From Hydrogenimonas sp. (GTDB taxonomy: Bacteria > Campylobacterota > Campylobacteria > Campylobacterales > Hydrogenimonadaceae): a stretch of 43,536 nucleotides of DNA. This document shows positions 22,713 to 33,092 of the stretch, one piece after another (the stretch's first letter is position 1; each line of letters opens with the position of its first letter). Both the position numbers and the translations under genes were made by a program. The stretch lies in assembly GCA_015490295.1 (NCBI GenBank), contig WFYC01000056.1, positions 1 through 43,536 of the forward strand, read 5' to 3'. The notes under the pieces are model-generated. The model ran no database searches. It was not told the DNA's origin and saw only the letters and a program-made list of their open reading frames with translations.

Positions 22713-24421
22713 TGCTGCCCCATATGGTAGAGTTTTTTGAATGTGTCGCACTCTTTTGCGAGGAGCTCTCTGCTCCCTTTGCAGACGATCTTTCCATGTT
22801 CGAAGACCAAAATCGTATCTGCTCGCTCGATCGTGGAGAGGCGGTGGGCGATCATGAATACGATCAGGTCATTTTTGAATCTGTATATCGTCTCTATTAT
22901 GGCCGCTTCGCTCTTGTTGTCGAGTGCGCTCGTCGCTTCGTCGAGTATCAGGATATCGGGCTCTTTGTAGAGTGCGCGCGCTATAGCAATGCGCTGGCGC
23001 TGTCCGCCCGAGAGGTTCGTACCCCCTTCGCTGAGTACCGTGTCTATGCCGTCGGGAAGCGACTGTACGAACTCCCAGAGATTCGCCTTCTTCAGGGCCT
23101 CTTCGACCTTCTGCCTGTCTGGTTCCGTGACAGCGTATGCTATGTTTGCGGCTATCGTGTCGTTACTTATGTAGATTCTTTGCGTCACTATCGCGATCCT
23201 GTTTCTCAAAGATGTGACATCGAGTTCGCGGCTGTCGATACCGTTTATGCGCACCACACCTTCGGCAGGGTCGTAGAAGCGCAGAATCAGGTTGACCATC
23301 GAGCTCTTGCCTCCGCCGCTGTCGCCTACCAGTCCTATCACTTCACCCTTTTTGGCACTGAAGGAGATATTTTCGAGCGCTATCGTGTCGCCGTAACGCA
23401 GCGTTACGTTTTCAAAAGCAACGCTCTCTACGCTTTCGAGCCTCTTTGTGCCGCCGACAATCATCGGTTTGTGGTTGAATATCTGCTCTATCCTCTCGTT
23501 TGCTGCTATGGCGTCCTGAAAGCGGTTGTAGGCTCCGGAGATTCTGCGAAGGGGGTCTATAAGGAGTGAAAGAGCGGTCAGGAAAGAGAAGAACTCCCCG
23601 GTTGTCATGCTCTTGTGCACAAGAACCTCCCGTCCCCCTATGACAATGACGGCGGTTATGGCGACAGCCGCGACGAGTTCGAGTATCGGCACGAGCATCT
23701 GCTGCACCTTTACCGTTTTTATATTCGTCTCGAAAAATCGCCGGTTATGCTCCTTGAAGCGTTCGAGCTCGTAGGGTTGGGCATTGTAGGACTTTATCAT
23801 CTCGTAGTTTGCGAAAATCTCGGAGAGGCTTGCGATGAGGTCGGAGTTTTGCTCCTGCGCCGTATGGGAGAGCTTTTTGATCTTTCTCGAAATAACCTCC
23901 ACCGGGTAGACGGCAAGAGGGATGATAACAAGAGAGAAGAGTGCCAGTTTGGGGCTCTGGTATATCACGACTCCAAGCAGCGCGATGACTGTGAGAATCT
24001 CTCTTAAAAATGTAGCCATCTCCGAAGAGATCGCGTTCTGTATGCGCAGGATGTCGTTGCTTATGCGGCTTATGAGCTCACCGCTGTGGTATCGGAAGTG
24101 AAAGTCCATATCGAGGTTCATCATGTGCGAAAGCATTCTGTCTCTGAGCTTTCTTATGATGTCCATGCCTATGTAGCTCAGAGCGTAGCTCTGCATAAAG
24201 GTTCCGAGCCCCTTGGCTACAAAGGCGACGATTATGAACGCCGGAACTATATAGAGCATCTGAACGTCGTGTTCGACGAAGATCCTGTCCATCAGCGGCT
24301 TTACAATGTATGCGATGGCGGCGGTGGCGGCGGAGGCCATCACCATGCCGATCACCGCCAGGGTTATATATACGCCGTATCCCCTGTAGTAGGGTAGGTA
24401 GGTCTTTAGAAAGTGTTTCAA
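22709..24421 (-). CDS. msbA: MsbA-like ABC exporter
   Basis: 570 residues, a half-size ABC exporter: six membrane spans in residues 1-310 and an ATPase domain from about 335. Walker A is GDSGGGKS (366-373), the signature LSGGQ (470-474), Walker B LILDE (491-495), and the H-loop His is H526. The size and the neighbouring envelope genes fit MsbA, which flips lipid A-core across the inner membrane. In C. jejuni, from memory, msbA lies between cysS and pyrD instead. The start is TTG overlapping the ddl stop (TTGA). It is coupled to the PTP-like gene downstream. Confidence 0.85.
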   Translation of the reverse strand: MKHFLKTYLPYYRGYGVYITLAVIGMVMASAATAAIAYIVKPLMDRIFVEHDVQMLYIVPAFIIVAFVAKGLGTFMQSYALSYIGMDIIRKLRDRMLSHMMNLDMDFHFRYHSGELISRISNDILRIQNAISSEMATFLREILTVIALLGVVIYQSPKLALFSLVIIPLAVYPVEVISRKIKKLSHTAQEQNSDLIASLSEIFANYEMIKSYNAQPYELERFKEHNRRFFETNIKTVKVQQMLVPILELVAAVAITAVIVIGGREVLVHKSMTTGEFFSFLTALSLLIDPLRRISGAYNRFQDAIAANERIEQIFNHKPMIVGGTKRLESVESVAFENVTLRYGDTIALENISFSAKKGEVIGLVGDSGGGKSSMVNLILRFYDPAEGVVRINGIDSRELDVTSLRNRIAIVTQRIYISNDTIAANIAYAVTEPDRQKVEEALKKANLWEFVQSLPDGIDTVLSEGGTNLSGGQRQRIAIARALYKEPDILILDEATSALDNKSEAAIIETIYRFKNDLIVFMIAHRLSTIERADTILVFEHGKIVCKGSRELLAKECDTFKKLYHMGQQ

Positions 24422-25476
24422 CGGCCGCTTCCTATTTTGTGACCCTTGGCGGAGTGCACACGGTTTATGTAGGCGTAGTCGGGCCTTATAATCCGCTTTT
24501 TAGGAAGCGAAGCGGCAAGCTTATTTAGAACAGTCTCGAAATCGTCGAAGAGATAGTTTGCAAGCGAACCCGGTATCGGGTTTATCTCGTTTAGAACTAT
24601 TTTTCCATCTTTTACGAAGAAGTCGCACCTTATGAGCGCCCCTTCGAAGAGATCGGAGTAGACCTTTTTGAAACTCTCTATAAGCCCGCTTTCAAGCCCG
24701 GGCGGCAGCTGTGCGGCCGCTACCGTCTCCATGCGGGAGAAGTCGAGGTACTTCTGGTCGAAGTCGAGAAACTCCTTTTTTGCAGGGGCTTCGATGGTGC
24801 CGATCTTCCATCCCGAAGATGTTTTGCATCCGGCTACGTTATACTCCTCTATCCCCTCTACAAATGGTTCGATGAGCACTTTGTCGTCAAACTCGAAAGC
24901 TACGTCGAGTGCGAAGTCGAGATCTTTTTGCTCTCTTACGACCGAAACACCGATCGAACTGCCGAGACGAAGAGGCTTGACTATCACAGGAAGATCGAAA
25001 CCGATCTCTCTTTCTTCATCTATGCCGAGAAGCCTGTACTCTACGGTATCGATACCCAGACCACGGGCGTAGAGCTTCGTGAGCCACTTGTTGAAGCTGA
25101 TGACGGAGGCCTCTTTCGACGGGCCGATACAAGGGATCTCGTAAAACTCCATCAGTGCGGCCAAAGTTCCATCCTCTCCCTGAGCTCCGTGTACGAGGTT
25201 TATTACGGTCTCTACCCCATCCACTTTTCTGCTTTTGAAGAGGCCGCCTTTTTCGAATCCTCCGCGAACGGGAGTGATTTTCTCATCTTTTTTGTAAGCC
25301 TTGGTGCTGAAGTGGTCCGACTTCATATCTTCCGCTTTTATATGGTAGAAATCTCCCTCGGGATCGAGAAAAATAAATACCGGAGCCGATTTCATGATAC
25401 GTTTGAGCGCAATGGCGCTCACTATGCTGATTTCGTGCTCGTAACTTGCACCGCCGAACAGTATTGCGAATTTCAC
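24418..25476 (-). CDS. ddl: D-alanine--D-alanine ligase
   Basis: 352 residues of the ATP-grasp family. It joins two D-Ala for peptidoglycan, supplying MurF in the same run. Segments typical of Ddl are ILFGGASYEHEISIVSA (N-terminal), VHGAQGEDGTLAALME, PVIVKPLRLGSSIGVSVV, CDFFVKDGKIVLNEINPIPG and the closing residues. The start is GTG at 25476 with AGAGGAG 5 bases upstream. It ends overlapping the MsbA-like gene by 4 bp. From memory, the order ddl then ruvA then fapA equals that in C. jejuni. Confidence 0.94.
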   Translation of the reverse strand: MKFAILFGGASYEHEISIVSAIALKRIMKSAPVFIFLDPEGDFYHIKAEDMKSDHFSTKAYKKDEKITPVRGGFEKGGLFKSRKVDGVETVINLVHGAQGEDGTLAALMEFYEIPCIGPSKEASVISFNKWLTKLYARGLGIDTVEYRLLGIDEEREIGFDLPVIVKPLRLGSSIGVSVVREQKDLDFALDVAFEFDDKVLIEPFVEGIEEYNVAGCKTSSGWKIGTIEAPAKKEFLDFDQKYLDFSRMETVAAAQLPPGLESGLIESFKKVYSDLFEGALIRCDFFVKDGKIVLNEINPIPGSLANYLFDDFETVLNKLAASLPKKRIIRPDYAYINRVHSAKGHKIGSGR

Positions 25477-25487
25477 GTCTCTCCTCT

Positions 25488-26048
25488 TTATCTGCTTAAT
25501 TTTTTTAACGCCTCTTTTATAAGGGCCTCAGTCTCTGTTGAGCTGCATGTGGCGAGTGTTTTGGCTACGGCATCCTTCTTGAAACCGAGACTCTCGAGTG
25601 CCATGGCGGCTTCCGTGCGTGCGGCACCGCCGCTTTGCGGCTCCAGACTATCCAGGCTGAAGTCGCCGAGCTCTACCAGTATCCGCCCTGCACTTTTGGG
25701 ACCTATGCCCGGCACACGTTTGAGCATCGCCACATCTTTGCTTTGAACGATATTCGCGAAAGATTGCGGCGTGAATGTAGAGCAGATGGCCATAGCGGCC
25801 TTTGGTCCCACACCGCTTATCTTTATGAGCGTATCGAACATCCGCTTCTCGTTCAGATCCAAAAAGCCGTATAGAAGCTGTGCATCCTCTCTGACTATAT
25901 GGGTCGTATGGAGCTTTATCTCCCCCTCTTTTACCGCCGCGCTGCAGTGGAGCGAGACGAATATCTCGTAAACTATCCCGCCGGGTGTCAGCAGGTGCAG
26001 CAGGGTCGGCTCCTTCTTCTCCACTTTGCCGGTAACCGCTATTATCAC
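25488..26048 (-). CDS. ruvA: Holliday junction DNA helicase subunit RuvA
   Basis: 186 residues, slightly shorter than E. coli RuvA. It binds four-way junctions and loads the RuvB motor. There is an N-terminal OB domain ([29 protein letters not shown]) and two helix-hairpin-helix motifs, [13 protein letters not shown] and [13 protein letters not shown], followed by a small C-terminal domain ([13 protein letters not shown]) for RuvB contact. The start is GTG, overlapping the fapA stop by 4 bases (GTGA). ruvB is not in the window. Confidence 0.94.
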   Translation of the reverse strand: MIIAVTGKVEKKEPTLLHLLTPGGIVYEIFVSLHCSAAVKEGEIKLHTTHIVREDAQLLYGFLDLNEKRMFDTLIKISGVGPKAAMAICSTFTPQSFANIVQSKDVAMLKRVPGIGPKSAGRILVELGDFSLDSLEPQSGGAARTEAAMALESLGFKKDAVAKTLATCSSTETEALIKEALKKLSR

Positions 26049-27997
26049 ACTTTTACCGCCTCTCTTACCGCTATTTCGTAACTTGTCTCCTCATCCGGGC
26101 CGGTAATCTTTTTCAGATAGACCTCTTGCATCTTCGCACCCGGTTCGGGTGTATACTGGAGTGTAATCTGAGGATAGAGCAGGTGAAACTCTATATTCGT
26201 GTAATCCTTCCATTCGCCGTAATTGATGATTTTTGAGTTGATGATCATCTCCTGATATGCAAGGAGCTTTCTCTTTATCTCTTTCAGGGTCTGTTTCGTT
26301 TGATTTATCTTTTCCGACAGGTCGGTCAGATCGTTTTCCATCTTCTGGTACTGTTTTATTTTGGCAACGAAAGCGGGCTGGGGTTTGACACCTTTCTGTT
26401 TCGCTTCCAGAATTCTCTTTCTGAGTGTCTGAACCGCTGCCGTACTCTTCTCTATAATCGCAGCTTTCTGGCTCTTCGCCTCCTCGAGCTGCGCAAGCTC
26501 CTTTTCGATCTGAACGATCTCCTCTTCGAGGGAGACTATCTCATTGTGATAGGCATCTATTTCGCTTGCATCTATAATGAGTTTGTTGTTTTCACCTACC
26601 ATCTTGCCGATTATGATTTTCGATACGGCACAGATCCTGGCATTTGAAGCTATGACATCGACATCTACCTCGATAGCTTTCACCTCTCCGCCTATCATCT
26701 GTGAAACCTTAGCCTTTTTCGCTTCGGCAACACCCCCTTCAAGACGCGTGACCTGCAGATCTTCGGTGGTCTTGACATAGCCTCTTTGTACGTTTATCTT
26801 GGCCGTTTTGGCAAATATTTTACTTGTCTGGTGAGTCTGACCGCCTATTGAAACCTCTTCGGCCTTGACGATTGCGGAAGCTCCCACATTTCCTTCGACC
26901 TTGACTTCGGTAGCCTCCACTTCCACACCAGTTCCTATCGCATCTTTCATGTGGTCAGATTCGCTTATGTGGAGTTTCACTTCGGTCTCTACTCCGGCAT
27001 CTATGGAGCCTGTCTTTTTGAAGCTGACTTCATCGATCTCCATCGAGTCGTGTATATCGTATGTATTATCTTTAAAAACGACATATCCCCCGCGTTTGGC
27101 ACGATAAAGAATTCTGGTATCGTCCTCTTCTACCTCTATCATCTCGCTTACCCTGAATTCCGGTTTGAACTTTTCGAGAGGCTCCGGAACCGGTATATAG
27201 GTACCTTGGCAGTTGCGTCCAGGTTTTCCGGGCTGCGGCTTTATATACTCTATGACCGTTTCACCCTTTTCGACCGCCTGAATGAAACCGCGTTTTGAGT
27301 GGTCTATCCTGTCACCTTCCAGCTCTTCCTCGTTTTTGTGCTTATAGTGGAGAATGAGCTCGTCATTGACAGGTTTTTGCGAAGCGAAACATACACATAT
27401 ATCGAAAGAGAGATCTTCGGGGAGAATATACTGATCCTGCACAAGAGCTTTTGCCGTCAGATCGTCTATAGCCGTATCGTAATTGACATCCCAAAGATTT
27501 ATCAGTATTCTGGAGCGCAGCATCTTTCCCACTATTATGTTTTTGATTTTGGATTTGAGATTTTCCGTTTTTCTGATAATGGATCCGGCTTTGAAGGTGC
27601 AAACTACCCTGTTTTTCTCCCTGTTCGAGCCGATATGCAGCTGCAGGTCGCTCTTCCACGGCTCATCTTTATATCGGAATATCTCTAGTTCATAACTCTG
27701 CTTAACCTGAAAGTCGGGGCTGAGGAGAATTTCGGGCTTATTGAGCTTCTCCCACTCTCCATCTTCGACCTCCGTCCACTCCTCCTCTTTAGGGTTCATT
27801 TTGATAAAAGTTTTGAACGAGAGAAGTCTGATATCGAGTGCGCTCGAGTTTATTTTGTACTTGAGGGCCGTATCGTGCAAAGTCTGGGCGACATCGTCGG
27901 TATTAACTATAATCGGTGTGAAACTGCCGCCGTCGCCGCTTCTCTTTTTCGGCTCGTCCCCTTTGTCGCTTCCGAATACCTTGTCAAAAAAACCCAT
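26045..27997 (-). CDS. FapA-domain (DUF342) protein
   Basis: 650 residues of the FapA/DUF342 family. The middle part (about 250-470) is rich in beta-helix-type short turns ([41 protein letters not shown]). A long coiled coil follows (about 485-580, [20 protein letters not shown] and so on), then a short beta-rich end. FapA proteins were named for flagellar assembly in one organism, but in Campylobacterota they occur next to ruvA and murJ and their role is unclear. It is the first gene of the long minus-strand run; the promoter should be in 27998-28120. The ATG has AGGA upstream. Confidence 0.85.
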   Translation of the reverse strand: MGFFDKVFGSDKGDEPKKRSGDGGSFTPIIVNTDDVAQTLHDTALKYKINSSALDIRLLSFKTFIKMNPKEEEWTEVEDGEWEKLNKPEILLSPDFQVKQSYELEIFRYKDEPWKSDLQLHIGSNREKNRVVCTFKAGSIIRKTENLKSKIKNIIVGKMLRSRILINLWDVNYDTAIDDLTAKALVQDQYILPEDLSFDICVCFASQKPVNDELILHYKHKNEEELEGDRIDHSKRGFIQAVEKGETVIEYIKPQPGKPGRNCQGTYIPVPEPLEKFKPEFRVSEMIEVEEDDTRILYRAKRGGYVVFKDNTYDIHDSMEIDEVSFKKTGSIDAGVETEVKLHISESDHMKDAIGTGVEVEATEVKVEGNVGASAIVKAEEVSIGGQTHQTSKIFAKTAKINVQRGYVKTTEDLQVTRLEGGVAEAKKAKVSQMIGGEVKAIEVDVDVIASNARICAVSKIIIGKMVGENNKLIIDASEIDAYHNEIVSLEEEIVQIEKELAQLEEAKSQKAAIIEKSTAAVQTLRKRILEAKQKGVKPQPAFVAKIKQYQKMENDLTDLSEKINQTKQTLKEIKRKLLAYQEMIINSKIINYGEWKDYTNIEFHLLYPQITLQYTPEPGAKMQEVYLKKITGPDEETSYEIAVREAVKV

Positions 27998-28120
27998 TCA
28001 ATTGTCCTGCTCGATATTAGGTACGGTCGTTATGACCGGCAAAAAATATCTATATTTTATCTAATTATCGTTAAAATATCATCAATCGATGACAGGTCAA
28101 TATCAAAAGGCTGTTTTTCA
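27998..28120. promoter_or_regulatory. Divergent promoter region between fapA-type gene and murJ
   Basis: This 123-bp gap must start both the long minus-strand run and the murJ run. It contains CGGTC-GTTAT-GACCG (28024-28038), a palindrome TCATC-AATC-GATGA (28079-28092) and AT-rich stretches (TTAAAATAT near 28070) suited to -10 boxes. Exact promoters could not be fixed. Confidence 0.45.
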
Positions 28121-29530
28121 ATGCGTTTTCGCTCCATTTTTACCAACAGTGCGGGTATTTTGGTCTCGCGTATTTTCGGGTTTGTCCGCGACCTGCTTAC
28201 CGCATCGGTTCTCGGGGCGAATATATATTCGGATATCTTTTTCGTAGCGTTCAAACTTCCCAATCTCTTCAGACGGATCTTTGCCGAGGGTGCATTTGTG
28301 CAGAGTTTCCTACCTTCGTTCATAGCGTCGAAGAGCAGAAGTGTTTTCGCCGTTGCAGTACTGATCCGTTTCTTTCTATTTCTTATGGGTGCCTCTTTGC
28401 TCGTTACCATCTTCAGCGAGGAGATAACGAAGCTCATAGCGCTCGGTTTCAGCGACGAAGCTGTTGCGGCGGCGGCGCCGCTGGTGGCGATAAACTTCTA
28501 CTATCTCGATTTCATTTTTCTCGTCACTTTTTTGTCTGCACTGCTGCAGTACAAGGAGCACTTCGCCACAACGGCCTTCTCTACCGCCCTTTTGAACATC
28601 TCGATGATAACGGTACTTGTGCTCTACCGACACGACGCCCCTCGGACTATCGTCTATGCGTTGAGCTTTTCGGTTCTTATTGGCGGAGTTCTGCAGCTGG
28701 CTCTCCATCTCTGGATGGCGGGGCGAAAAGGTTTTTGCAGGATGCTTGCCGGCGGATTCGCCTATCTCGGAAAAAGAAGGGGTGAGAGCGAAAAGGAGCT
28801 TAAACGCTTCAGCCGGAGATTTTTTCCTTCGGTCCTGGGAAACTCGACGGCGCAGCTATCATCTTTTATCGATACATGGCTCGCCTCTTTTCTTGTCAGC
28901 GGATCGATCAGCTATCTCTTTTATGCCAACCGTCTTTTTCAGCTTCCGCTCGCACTATTTGCGACGGCCGCTTCGGTCGCACTCTTTCCTACAGTGAGCA
29001 AGCTTCTGAAAAGGGGGCTTGTCGATGAGGCCAAAGCGGAGTCGAAGAGGGTCTTCTGGCTCCTTGTGGGGCTGCTTGGAGGCGCTACCGCCATCGGCAT
29101 CGTTCTATCTTACGAGATAGTGGAACTCCTTTTTGAAAGAGGAGAATTCGACGGAACGGATACGCAAAACACTTCGGCGGTACTCATGATGTATCTTGCT
29201 GGGCTCGTTCCGTTCGGTCTGGCCAAGCTCTTCTCTCTCTGGCTATACGCATCCCAGCGCCAGGCGGAAGCGGCGAAGATCGCCGCAAAATCGCTCGGTT
29301 TCAACATTCTCTTCTCTCTTCTTCTAATAGCCCCCATGGAGGCTCCGGGCCTTGCGCTGGCGAGCAGTCTGAGCGGCTGGATACTCCTCTTTTTGACGCT
29401 TAAAGCAGTCGGAAGAGAGATCTTTTTGGATATAATGCGCTCAAAATATGCACCCCTGTCGCTCGTTTTCATAGCTGTCTGCACTCTTTCGGCATGGGGT
29501 ATCAAGGTGGTAGTCGATGCTTATTTATGA
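28121..29530 (+). CDS. murJ: Lipid II flippase MurJ
   Basis: 469 residues with about 14 hydrophobic segments. It flips lipid II across the inner membrane during peptidoglycan synthesis. The MviN/MurJ signature is near the N-terminus (SRIFGFVRDLLTASVLGANIYSDIFFVAFKLPNLFRRIFAEGAFVQSFLP), which includes the essential Arg residues. The ATG at 28121 was chosen because it begins the family sequence; the longer in-frame extension to 27875 crosses the intergenic region. AAAAGG lies 11 bases upstream. It overlaps cysS by 14 bp. Confidence 0.93.
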   Translation: MRFRSIFTNSAGILVSRIFGFVRDLLTASVLGANIYSDIFFVAFKLPNLFRRIFAEGAFVQSFLPSFIASKSRSVFAVAVLIRFFLFLMGASLLVTIFSEEITKLIALGFSDEAVAAAAPLVAINFYYLDFIFLVTFLSALLQYKEHFATTAFSTALLNISMITVLVLYRHDAPRTIVYALSFSVLIGGVLQLALHLWMAGRKGFCRMLAGGFAYLGKRRGESEKELKRFSRRFFPSVLGNSTAQLSSFIDTWLASFLVSGSISYLFYANRLFQLPLALFATAASVALFPTVSKLLKRGLVDEAKAESKRVFWLLVGLLGGATAIGIVLSYEIVELLFERGEFDGTDTQNTSAVLMMYLAGLVPFGLAKLFSLWLYASQRQAEAAKIAAKSLGFNILFSLLLIAPMEAPGLALASSLSGWILLFLTLKAVGREIFLDIMRSKYAPLSLVFIAVCTLSAWGIKVVVDAYL

Positions 29531-30920
29531 TTCGGTCCAGAAGTGCAAACTCTCTCTCGAACCGCTGCGTGACAATGAGGTACGCATCTACGTCTGCGGC
29601 CCGACCGTATATGACGATGCGCATCTCGGACATGCCAGAAGTGCTATAGCTTTCGATCTTCTCAGGCGCACCCTTGCCGCTTTGGGCTATCGTGTACTCT
29701 TCGCAAGGAACATCACCGATATAGACGACAAGATCATAAAAAAGTCTTTCGAAACAGGAGAGGCGATAGAGGCGATAACGGAAAGATATACCCGGCGATA
29801 TCTTGAAGATATGCATGCACTGGGAGTTCTGGATGCGGATATCTCGCCGAAAGCTACTGAATCCATGAACCATATCGTAGAGATGATTTCGAAACTGCTC
29901 GAAAACGGCTGCGCATATGCCGGGGCTGACGGAACAGTCTGGTTCGATACTTCAAAAGACAAAGAGTACTGCTCTTTATCGCACAGGTGTGCGGACGAGG
30001 AGGAGAGCCGGTCGAGAATCGAACATGAAGAGGGGAAGCGCCATCCGCGCGATTTCGCTCTCTGGAAGGCGTGCAAAGAGCGTGATGTCTGTTACGACTC
30101 CCCGTTCGGTCGGGGGCGTCCGGGGTGGCACATAGAGTGCTCGGCCATGATAGACGCATACATCGCCTATAGGGATACACCGTACGAGATAGATATACAC
30201 GGCGGTGGAGCGGACCTCTTTTTCCCGCACCACGAAAACGAAGCGGCCCAGACCCGCTGCGCTACCCGTACAAAGCTGGCCAAATACTGGATGCACAACG
30301 GGTTCGTCAATATCGACGGCGAAAAGATGAGTAAGAGCCTGGGAAACAGCTTCTACATAAAAGATGCCCTGAAAGTGTATGACGGCGAAGTGCTGAGGTA
30401 CTACCTGCTCGGCACCCACTACCGCGCCAACTTCAACTTTAACGAAGAGGATCTTCTTTCCAGCAAAAAACGGCTCGACAAACTCTACAGGCTCAAAAAA
30501 CGGATTTACGGCACAAAATCCGGTATTGTCGACGCCAACTTCAAAAAAGAGCTGCTCGATGCGCTGAGTGACGATCTCAATATATCTGCGGCTCTGGCTG
30601 TTGTGGATGAGATGGTGGCGCACTCCAACGAGCATCTTGACGAAAACCCGAAAGACAAAGCTTTCAAACGGAAAATTGCCGCAAATATAGCGTGGCTCGG
30701 GGAGCTTCTTGGTATCGGCCGTAAGGATGCGTACGACTATTTCCGTATCGGTATGAGTGAAGAGGAGATAGAGAAGATCGAGGAGCTGGTGCGGGAGCGT
30801 ACCGAAGCCAAGAAGAGAAAAGATTTCGAAAAAGCGGATGCGATAAGAGATGAGCTGGCCCAACTCGGTATACAGCTGATGGATACTGCAGACAAAACGG
30901 TTTGGGAAAAATCGGAATAA
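29517..30920 (+). CDS. cysS: Cysteine--tRNA ligase
   Basis: 467 residues, the normal size for a class I cysteinyl-tRNA synthetase. The ATP motif HLGH is at 37-40 in YVCGPTVYDDAHLGHAR, with zinc-ligand C27, WHIECSAM and HHENE segments, and KMSKS in GEKMSKSLGN. The C-terminal helical domain ends near the stop. The ATG at 29517 lies 14 bases inside the murJ gene, so the two are co-transcribed. From memory, murJ-cysS adjacency is as in C. jejuni. Confidence 0.96.
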   Translation: MLIYDSVQKCKLSLEPLRDNEVRIYVCGPTVYDDAHLGHARSAIAFDLLRRTLAALGYRVLFARNITDIDDKIIKKSFETGEAIEAITERYTRRYLEDMHALGVLDADISPKATESMNHIVEMISKLLENGCAYAGADGTVWFDTSKDKEYCSLSHRCADEEESRSRIEHEEGKRHPRDFALWKACKERDVCYDSPFGRGRPGWHIECSAMIDAYIAYRDTPYEIDIHGGGADLFFPHHENEAAQTRCATRTKLAKYWMHNGFVNIDGEKMSKSLGNSFYIKDALKVYDGEVLRYYLLGTHYRANFNFNEEDLLSSKKRLDKLYRLKKRIYGTKSGIVDANFKKELLDALSDDLNISAALAVVDEMVAHSNEHLDENPKDKAFKRKIAANIAWLGELLGIGRKDAYDYFRIGMSEEEIEKIEELVRERTEAKKRKDFEKADAIRDELAQLGIQLMDTADKTVWEKSE

Positions 30921-30925
30921 CAGAG

Positions 30926-32449
30926 ATGAGGCTGCCCTTTTCGCTCTTTCTCTTTTCCGTTATTGTCATATGTATGACAGCATATGCGGCGGAATCATCG
31001 TTTCAAAACAGACAGATCGCACATGATCTGAACCGCTCATGGATAGTAGACGGCCGACTTACGGATGAGGCTTACACACTTCTTACAGCTATAAGAGCGG
31101 ACTCATCGATTTTATGTTCAAAAAAGCGCTACAACCTTGAACAGATAGACGAACTGCTTCAGAAATGTTTTTTATCAGACAAGTTTGAATCTCAGTTAAA
31201 CCGCGCGTTGAACCGTGCCTTTTCACTATATATTTCCGACAGAAGAGATGGATGCTTTGATCCGCTGGAGATATACGGCGGACAGGTTCATATCGACGAT
31301 AGAGTGAAGCAGAGTGTCGAAGAGGGAGATAATATTCTGCTTCAGCGTCTGGAATATGCCTTGAGAAGATACGAAACAGTTGAAGCAGACGGAGGATGGA
31401 AGAGAGTGCCGCAGATTTCCCGGCTCCTTAAAAAGGGGGACGAATCAGTGGCTGTAAGGCTGATCAGAAAACGCCTTTTTAAAAGCGGTGATCTGAACGA
31501 TTCGGATTTTTCAAACACTTTTTTTGACGAAACTCTTGAAGAAGCCGTAAAACTTTTCCAGACCCGCCACTCTCTCAAAAGCGACGGCATAGTCGGCCCG
31601 ATGACGCTGGCGGCGATTAACACTCCTATCGCGCAAAAAATATCTCTTATGAAACTGAATATAGAGAGGCTGAGGTGGCTTACCGGCGAAAGCGAAGATT
31701 TCATTGTTGCGAACATTCCCGAATTTACCTTGACCCTTTATAGGGAGAACTCCCCTAAGATTACAATGAAAACGGTCGTCGGACGCAGAAAGCGCCCTAC
31801 CCCGATGATTTCGGATATGATGAGTTATGCCGTTTTGAATCCTTACTGGAGAGCTCCCGAAACCATAGTCAGAGATGATATTCTTCCGAAACTGAAAGCG
31901 GGTAAGTTCGATTATCTGGAAAAGATAGGAGTAACGGTCAGCAGAAGCATGGACGGCAACGAGTCGGTAGATATGAGAAGTATAGACTGGAATCGCTTCG
32001 ACGGCGGAGATCTTCCATTCATATTCATGCAGAAACCGGGACCCCGAAACTATCTCGGTTTTGTAAAATTCATGTTTCCTAACGATCTTGACATCTATAT
32101 CCATGACACACCCGAGAGCCATATTTTTGAATACGAAGAGCGTACGATGAGCTCCGGATGTATCAGGGTAGAGAAACCTGTAGAGCTTTTTCATGCACTC
32201 TTCGCTGATGAAGATAACAACAGATGGAGCTATAAGCAGATAGTGAAAGAGATAATCAAAAACAGGGAGAGAGAGGTGGGGCTCGCGGAACCCATGCCTG
32301 TCTATATTCTCTATATGACGGCATATGCGGATGAGAAAGGGAGAGTCCACTTTCTGCCGGATATCTACGGTTACGACCGAATAATGCGAAACTATCTCGA
32401 CAATTTCGCCGGCCGTTTGGAGTATGAGAAGAGAGCACTTTTTAAATGA
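30926..32449 (+). CDS. L,D-transpeptidase (YcbB-like) with peptidoglycan-binding domain
   Basis: 507 residues, starting at ATG 30926, where a signal peptide begins (RLPFSLFLFSVIVICMTAYAA, cleaved near 22); an upstream in-frame TTG would add residues before it. A PG-binding domain spans about 172-235 (VRLIRKRLFKSG ... LFQTRHSLKSDGIVGPMTLAAIN). The YkuD catalytic domain spans about 265-440. The catalytic Cys is C412 in SSGCIRV, with H393 in YIHDTPESH. It would form 3-3 crosslinks or anchor proteins to the wall, like YcbB/LdtD. It lies 5 bp after cysS and 69 bp before the M15-like gene. Confidence 0.9.
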   Translation: MRLPFSLFLFSVIVICMTAYAAESSFQNRQIAHDLNRSWIVDGRLTDEAYTLLTAIRADSSILCSKKRYNLEQIDELLQKCFLSDKFESQLNRALNRAFSLYISDRRDGCFDPLEIYGGQVHIDDRVKQSVEEGDNILLQRLEYALRRYETVEADGGWKRVPQISRLLKKGDESVAVRLIRKRLFKSGDLNDSDFSNTFFDETLEEAVKLFQTRHSLKSDGIVGPMTLAAINTPIAQKISLMKLNIERLRWLTGESEDFIVANIPEFTLTLYRENSPKITMKTVVGRRKRPTPMISDMMSYAVLNPYWRAPETIVRDDILPKLKAGKFDYLEKIGVTVSRSMDGNESVDMRSIDWNRFDGGDLPFIFMQKPGPRNYLGFVKFMFPNDLDIYIHDTPESHIFEYEERTMSSGCIRVEKPVELFHALFADEDNNRWSYKQIVKEIIKNREREVGLAEPMPVYILYMTAYADEKGRVHFLPDIYGYDRIMRNYLDNFAGRLEYEKRALFK

Positions 32450-32518
32450 AGACAAATGGGATGTACCTTTTTTCCGCTATTTCGTTAAAATTGCTGCAAA
32501 TAATCCGATTGTAAGAGT

Positions 32519-33070
32519 ATGATGAAAACTGATATCTATCGAAGAGATTTCCTTAAAAAGAGCGCTGCTGTGGCCGTAGTACTGGCTTTTCCAAACATCG
32601 TGCTTGCAAAAAAGAGCACGGATGTTTCATATAAGAGCCTTTCGCTTTACAATATCCACACTGCCGAAAAGGTGGAGGCTTTATACTGGGAAAATGGGCA
32701 ATATCTTCAAGAAGAGATTCAACGGCTGAATCACCTGCTGCGAGATTTCAGAACCGGTGAGACTCACCCCATCGACACCGCTCTTTTCGACCTTCTTCAC
32801 GATCTTAAAACAGCGGTAGGATCGAGCACCTCTTTTCATGTGATATCGGGCTACCGCTCACCGAAAACCAACGATAGGTTGAGAAGAAGATCTTCAGGTG
32901 TAGCGAAAAAGAGTCTCCATATGCAGGGGCGCGCGACAGATATAGATCTTCCCGGAGTCTCTCTGGAGACTCTTCGCCTTGCGGCAAGAGACCTCAGGCG
33001 CGGCGGCGTCGGATACTACCCGAAATCGGGGTTCATCCATGTGGATACCGGCAGGGTAAGGTACTGGTAG
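32519..33070 (+). CDS. Exported M15/DUF882-type peptidase
   Basis: 183 residues of the YcbK/DUF882 (peptidase M15-like) family, a murein endopeptidase fold. A Tat-like signal RRDFLKK (8-14) precedes a hydrophobic segment ending in LAKK. Zinc ligands are H134 and D141 in SLHMQGRATDID and H174 in FIHVDTG. YRSPKTNDRL is also a family mark. In E. coli the YcbB and YcbK genes are neighbours, as here, which suggests concerted wall remodelling. There is a candidate -10 (TAAAAT, 32486-32491) in the gap before it. The 3' end is 22 bp from a convergent gene. Confidence 0.9.
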   Translation: MMKTDIYRRDFLKKSAAVAVVLAFPNIVLAKKSTDVSYKSLSLYNIHTAEKVEALYWENGQYLQEEIQRLNHLLRDFRTGETHPIDTALFDLLHDLKTAVGSSTSFHVISGYRSPKTNDRLRRRSSGVAKKSLHMQGRATDIDLPGVSLETLRLAARDLRRGGVGYYPKSGFIHVDTGRVRYW

Positions 33071-33092
33071 CGGCACAACAGAAGGCAGGCGG

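Noticed and set aside
22018-22797. 259-codon minus-strand frame overlapping the phosphatase gene in another phase
   Set aside because: Highly charged low-complexity translation; the overlapping frame has the CX5R motif and coupled start.
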